In this document: in pieces, positions 4,854-8,322 of the stretch | Numbering within the stretch: position 1 is the stretch's first letter | Layout of the letters: each line of letters opens with the position of its first letter | DNA from: Thermoplasmatota archaeon | Lineage (GTDB): Archaea; Thermoplasmatota; JAQUQK01 | NCBI GenBank assembly: GCA_028716125.1 | Contig: JAQUQK010000075.1 | Location: 1-8,322, forward strand | Direction of reading: 5' to 3' | Length of the DNA stretch: 8,322 nt | The notes under the pieces: generated by a model | What the model was told of the DNA's origin: nothing | Database searches by the model: none | Seen by the model: only the letters and a program-made list of their open reading frames with translations | Program-made: the position numbers and the translations under genes

Positions 4854-7613
4854 ATGGTGAACATCAGCAAGAAAATCGCAAGCGTAGAATTCGACCTGCT
4901 TTCCCCAAAGGAAATCAGGGACATGTCTGCCGTGAAAGTCATCACCCCTGACACATACGACGAGGACGGCTTCCCGATAGAGAACGGCCTTATGGACCCG
5001 CGCCTCGGCGTAATAGACCCTGGCCTCGTATGCAAGACTTGTGGAAAAAAGGTCCCGGAATGCCCGGGGCACTTCGGCCACATAGACCTCGCAATGCCGG
5101 TAGTCCATGTTGGTTATGTGAAGGTACTGCGCAACATGCTGCGCTCGACGTGCAGGAAATGCGGACGCATACTTCTCTCGAAGGCGCAAGTGGACCATTT
5201 CGAGAAGCGCATGGCGACTCTCATAAAGGAAGGCAAGAACATAAAGCCGCTTATCACGAACATTGTAAAGACCGCGTCACAGGCAGACGTATGCCCGCAC
5301 TGCGGCGAACACAGCGGCAAAATCGACATAGACAAGCCGACTACTTTCCGCTACGATGACCACAAACTAACCCAGGCGGACGTCCGTGAATGGCTCGAGA
5401 AAGTGCCTGCCATGGATCTCAAGTACTTCAATTTCGACGAGAACATCCGCCCGGAATGGATGATCCTTACAGTTCTCCCTGTTCCGCCGGTGACGACACG
5501 CCCGTCCATCACCCTGCCGACAGGCGAGCGCTCTGAAGACGATCTTACCCATAAGCTTGTGGATATCATCCGTCTCAACCAGCGCCTGCAAGAAAACAGG
5601 GACGCGGGAGCGCCGCAGCTTATAGTTGAAGACCTTTGGGAACTTCTGCAATACCATATCACAACATATTTCGACAACCAGACCGCAGGCATACCGCCAG
5701 CAAGGCACAGGTCGGGAAGGGCGCTAAAGACGCTTGCACAGCGCTTGAAAGGAAAAGAAGGAAGATTCAGAAGCAACCTCTCAGGCAAGCGTGTAAACTT
5801 CTCGGCACGTACCGTCGTTTCGCCTGACCCAAATATATCGATGACTGAAGTCGGAGTCCCGGTTGAAATCGCGCGCGAGCTTACCGTACCGGTGAAAGTC
5901 ACCGCACAGAACATCGAGTGGGCAAAGGAAATGGTAAAGCGCGGGCCGGAACCGATTCCGCCGCACGGCGTATTCTACCAGGCGGGCGTCAATTACGTCA
6001 TACGCAGTGACAGCCGAAGGCTGCGCGTAACCGACAAGAGCAAGAACGAGGTCGCGGAAAGAGTAGAGCCAGGATTTACAATCGAGCGCCAGCTTGAGGA
6101 AGGCGACGTCGTACTGTTCAACAGACAGCCTTCACTGCACAGAATGTCGATGATGGCGCACACCATCCGCATAATGCCCGGCAAGACTTTCAGGATAAAT
6201 CTCGTAGTCTGCCCGCCATACAACGCAGACTTCGATGGCGATGAAATGAACATGCACGTCCTCCAGTCCGAGGAAGCAAGGGCGGAAGCGCACACAATAA
6301 TGAAGACTCAAGAGCACATCCTGTCTCCGCGCTTTGGAGGCCCCGTCATCGGAGCAATACACGACCACATCACCGGCGGATTCATATTCACGCACGGCGA
6401 CTACAGCTTCGACAAGGCGGAAACCCTCTTCATACTCTCGCGCATCGGATACACTGGCGAACTCCCCGAGCCGAAGGGCAAGGGCGGACGCTGGACCGGC
6501 AAGCAGATTTTCAGCACAATCCTGCCAAAGGACCTGAACCTCGAGTTCAAGTCGGAAATCTGCGAAAAGTGCGACAAGTGCACGAAGGAGCACTGCGCCA
6601 ACGACGCATATGTCGTGATAAAAGACGGCGAGGTTCTTTCAGGCACGATAGATGAAAAGGCAATCGGGGCTTTCAAGGGCGTAATACTCGACCGCATAGT
6701 CAAGGACTACGGCAATGACATGGCGCGCCAGTTCCTCGACGACGCCACCCGCCTTTGCATAGGCGCAATCACCCTGCGCGGATTCACGACCAGCATATCC
6801 GACGAAGACATTCCTGACGAGGCAAAAGCCCAGATACGCAAGCTTCTCGACGATGCAGTAGACAATGTAAACAAGTACGTCGAGGCATACAACAAGGGCG
6901 AGCTTGAGCAGATGCCCGGACGCTCTCTTGAGGAAACGCTTGAAATCAACATCATGAGGGTCCTCGGCAGGTCTCGTGATGGCGCAGGCAAGATTGCAGG
7001 GAAATACCTCGGCATAGACAACTCCGCAGTTATGATGGCGAAGTCCGGCGCACGTGGCTCAATGCTCAACCTCTCACAAATGGCAGGATGCATAGGCCAG
7101 CAGGCTATCAGAGGAGAGCGCATCCACAGAGGGTACCAGAACCGCACCCTCCCGCACTTCAAGAAGGGCGATGTTGGCGCAGAAGCAAAGGGATTCGTCA
7201 AGTCATGCTACAAATCAGGACTCACTGCGACGGAATACTTCTTCCACTCCGCTGGTGGACGTGAAGGTCTCGTCGATACTGCAGTTCGCACGTCCAGGTC
7301 CGGCTACATGCAGCGCAGGCTAATCAATGCGCTTGCCGACCTTAAGGTAGACGAGGACAGGACAGTCAAGGATACCGCAGGAACGGTCATCCAGTTCGCA
7401 TACGGAGACGACTCGGTCGATCCGACAAAGAGCGAGCGCGGAAAGGCAATCAACATCGAGGCGGCAATAAAGGAAATCCTCGGAAAGGCGAAGGTCGAAG
7501 AGCTTGTTGAAATGCAGAAGAAGGAAGAGGACGTCGACCTTATGAGAAGCATCCAGGACGACATATCCACGGAAGACGTTGAAAAAGAAGAAATCGAGGT
7601 GGAGGAGGAATAG
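4854..7613 (+). CDS. rpoA1: DNA-directed RNA polymerase subunit A' (N-terminal part of the Rpb1/beta' homologue)
   Basis: A 919-residue subunit A', slightly long for a family that is usually about 880-905. It carries the catalytic Mg-binding loop NADFDGD at 457-463 (Asp459, Asp461, Asp463). N-terminal zinc sites are visible: Cys60, Cys63, Cys70 with His73 (CX2C-X6-CPGH), and Cys100, Cys103, Cys147, Cys150. The clamp coiled-coil region lies around 225-275, and switch 2 (RFRSNLSGKRVNFSART) at 304-320. A third cysteine cluster, Cys570, Cys573, Cys576 and Cys581, lies in the pore/funnel region; I recall a similar cluster in other archaeal A' proteins. The bridge helix GLTATEYFFHSAGGREGL begins at 789. 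The protein ends in a very acidic tail, and the coding of its last five residues doubles as the rpoA2 ribosome-binding site. No intein or frameshift is seen. The trigger loop is absent here, as expected, because it lies in A''. Confidence 0.98.
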   Translation: MVNISKKIASVEFDLLSPKEIRDMSAVKVITPDTYDEDGFPIENGLMDPRLGVIDPGLVCKTCGKKVPECPGHFGHIDLAMPVVHVGYVKVLRNMLRSTCRKCGRILLSKAQVDHFEKRMATLIKEGKNIKPLITNIVKTASQADVCPHCGEHSGKIDIDKPTTFRYDDHKLTQADVREWLEKVPAMDLKYFNFDENIRPEWMILTVLPVPPVTTRPSITLPTGERSEDDLTHKLVDIIRLNQRLQENRDAGAPQLIVEDLWELLQYHITTYFDNQTAGIPPARHRSGRALKTLAQRLKGKEGRFRSNLSGKRVNFSARTVVSPDPNISMTEVGVPVEIARELTVPVKVTAQNIEWAKEMVKRGPEPIPPHGVFYQAGVNYVIRSDSRRLRVTDKSKNEVAERVEPGFTIERQLEEGDVVLFNRQPSLHRMSMMAHTIRIMPGKTFRINLVVCPPYNADFDGDEMNMHVLQSEEARAEAHTIMKTQEHILSPRFGGPVIGAIHDHITGGFIFTHGDYSFDKAETLFILSRIGYTGELPEPKGKGGRWTGKQIFSTILPKDLNLEFKSEICEKCDKCTKEHCANDAYVVIKDGEVLSGTIDEKAIGAFKGVILDRIVKDYGNDMARQFLDDATRLCIGAITLRGFTTSISDEDIPDEAKAQIRKLLDDAVDNVNKYVEAYNKGELEQMPGRSLEETLEINIMRVLGRSRDGAGKIAGKYLGIDNSAVMMAKSGARGSMLNLSQMAGCIGQQAIRGERIHRGYQNRTLPHFKKGDVGAEAKGFVKSCYKSGLTATEYFFHSAGGREGLVDTAVRTSRSGYMQRRLINALADLKVDEDRTVKDTAGTVIQFAYGDDSVDPTKSERGKAINIEAAIKEILGKAKVEELVEMQKKEEDVDLMRSIQDDISTEDVEKEEIEVEEE
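7596..7610 (+). promoter_or_regulatory. Shine-Dalgarno region of rpoA2, inside the rpoA1 coding end
   Basis: The run GAGGTGGAGGAGGAA contains GAGGTGG and two overlapping GGAGG motifs; the last GGAGG ends 7 bases before the ATG at 7616. The same bases encode Glu-Val-Glu-Glu-Glu, the C-terminus of A'. This site supports the rpoA2 start at 7616, only two bases after the rpoA1 stop. Confidence 0.7.
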
Positions 7614-7615
7614 TC

Positions 7616-8322
7616 ATGAGCGCTCACGCACACGAAGAATCGAAACATGAAGAGAAAGGGCACGCAAAGACGGTTGCCTCCAAGGAAATTTCCAAGAAAG
7701 AAGCGTCGCGCCGCATAATAGAGAAGGCGCTTGCGTCCATCGGGAAGGAGCTTCCGCCAAACATAGTCGAGTCTTTCGCGGCATATATCTCAAATGCAGA
7801 CATCTCAAAGAAGCAGTTCAACGAGATGCTTGACAAAATCTGCGAGAAGTACCAGAGGTCGCGCGTCGACCCGTACGAAGCGGTCGGAATCATCGCGGCT
7901 CAGTCGATCGGAGAGCCTGGCACGCAGATGACCATGAGAACTTTCCACTATGCAGGTGTGGCGGAAATGAACGTCACGCTCGGTCTGCCGAGGCTGATTG
8001 AAATTGTCGACGCAAGATCGCATCCGAGCACGCCTATGATGACCGTGCATCTGAAAAAGGAGCACAGGGACAACCCGAACATGGCAAGGAAGATTGCAAA
8101 TGAAATTGAAATCACCCGCATGTCGGACGTTGCGGACATTGGATGCGACACAGGCAACTTCAAGCTTTCGATAAATCTCGACCAGGAAATACTGGCAAGG
8201 AAGTCGATAACCGTCGAAAGGATACTGAAGGCAATGGTCAAGGTCAAGAATGTCGAAGCAGAGGAAAAGGGAAACAAGATAATCTGCTCACTCAAGGAAG
8301 TTTCATATAGGAACCTTCTTGC
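7616..8322 (+). CDS. rpoA2: DNA-directed RNA polymerase subunit A'' (C-terminal part of the Rpb1/beta' homologue), truncated by the window
   Basis: The frame is open from the ATG at 7616 to the right edge, giving 235 complete codons of a subunit that is usually about 370-400 residues. It completes the Rpb1-like chain begun by rpoA1. Residues 90-116 carry the diagnostic VGIIAAQSIGEPGTQMTM RTFHYAGVA block, which includes the trigger loop that folds over the incoming nucleotide; NVTLGLPRLIEIVDAR follows and leads into the jaw region. The first 23 residues are a hydrophilic tail unusually rich in His, Glu and Lys (His4, His6, His11, His16), beyond what I recall as the family core. The start is fixed by a strong purine-rich ribosome-binding region at the end of rpoA1, with only two bases between stop and start. 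The C-terminus is off the window, so completeness cannot be judged. Confidence 0.97.
   Translation, partial: MSAHAHEESKHEEKGHAKTVASKEISKKEASRRIIEKALASIGKELPPNIVESFAAYISNADISKKQFNEMLDKICEKYQRSRVDPYEAVGIIAAQSIGEPGTQMTMRTFHYAGVAEMNVTLGLPRLIEIVDARSHPSTPMMTVHLKKEHRDNPNMARKIANEIEITRMSDVADIGCDTGNFKLSINLDQEILARKSITVERILKAMVKVKNVEAEEKGNKIICSLKEVSYRNLL

Noticed and set aside
4611..5198. Long antisense open frame (195 codons) across the rpoB/rpoA1 junction
   Set aside because: It overlaps two certain genes completely and is a by-product of their codon bias; the same holds for the other antisense frames, such as 3824-4417 and 6707-7201.
1446..7613. Inteins in rpoB or rpoA1, a known possibility in archaeal polymerase genes
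   Set aside because: Conserved motifs run on without interruption and the lengths (1132 and 919 residues) are normal or nearly so.

Overview
The window is an archaeal information-processing locus, about 8.3 kb, with every supported gene on the + strand. The archaeal assignment rests on several independent signs: the largest RNA polymerase subunit is split into A' (RpoA1) and A'' (RpoA2); the small archaeal/eukaryotic-type subunits RpoN and RpoH are present; a tRNA gene is interrupted at position 37/38 with a bulge-helix-bulge splice motif; and the ribosome-binding sites complement the archaeal 16S 3' end (AGGTGAT). The second-largest subunit is one uninterrupted 1132-residue RpoB, not the B''/B' pair typical of methanogens and haloarchaea. 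That argues for a crenarchaeal/thaumarchaeal, Thermococcus/Thermoplasma-like or DPANN-type lineage. A Micrarchaeota-like DPANN archaeon is possible, but this is only an impression from gene order and moderately high GC; the sequence alone does not settle it.

Layout: 1-644 is the tail of a ribosomal protein / RNA polymerase cluster: the last 12 codons of rpl13, then rps9, then rpoN in 4-base overlap with it. Positions 645-930 are non-coding. They hold a small hairpin, then a 14-bp stem-loop ending in a short T run that looks like a terminator, whose T run merges directly into a TATA-like box, and then about 150 bases with no recognisable gene. Positions 931-1114 are tRNA-Lys(UUU) split by a 110-base intron. 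After 59 bases comes rpoH, followed at 11, 9 and 2 base spacing by rpoB, rpoA1 and rpoA2; rpoA2 runs off the right edge after 235 codons.

The protein genes work together directly. H, B, A' and A'' form the catalytic heart and downstream jaw of RNA polymerase, and N is an assembly subunit on the D/L platform. L13 and S9 are structural proteins of the large and small ribosomal subunits. All the polymerase proteins look intact: active-site aspartates, B-subunit active-site lysines, zinc-binding cysteines, bridge helix and trigger loop are visible, with no inteins or frameshifts.

I do not see an undescribed protein system here. The points worth a second look are in the RNA: the unusually long and foldable tRNA-Lys intron, a C at T-loop position 55 of that tRNA, a tRNA gene placed as a probable 5' processing signal for the rpoH-B-A1-A2 mRNA, and the back-to-back terminator and promoter in the gap after rpoN.
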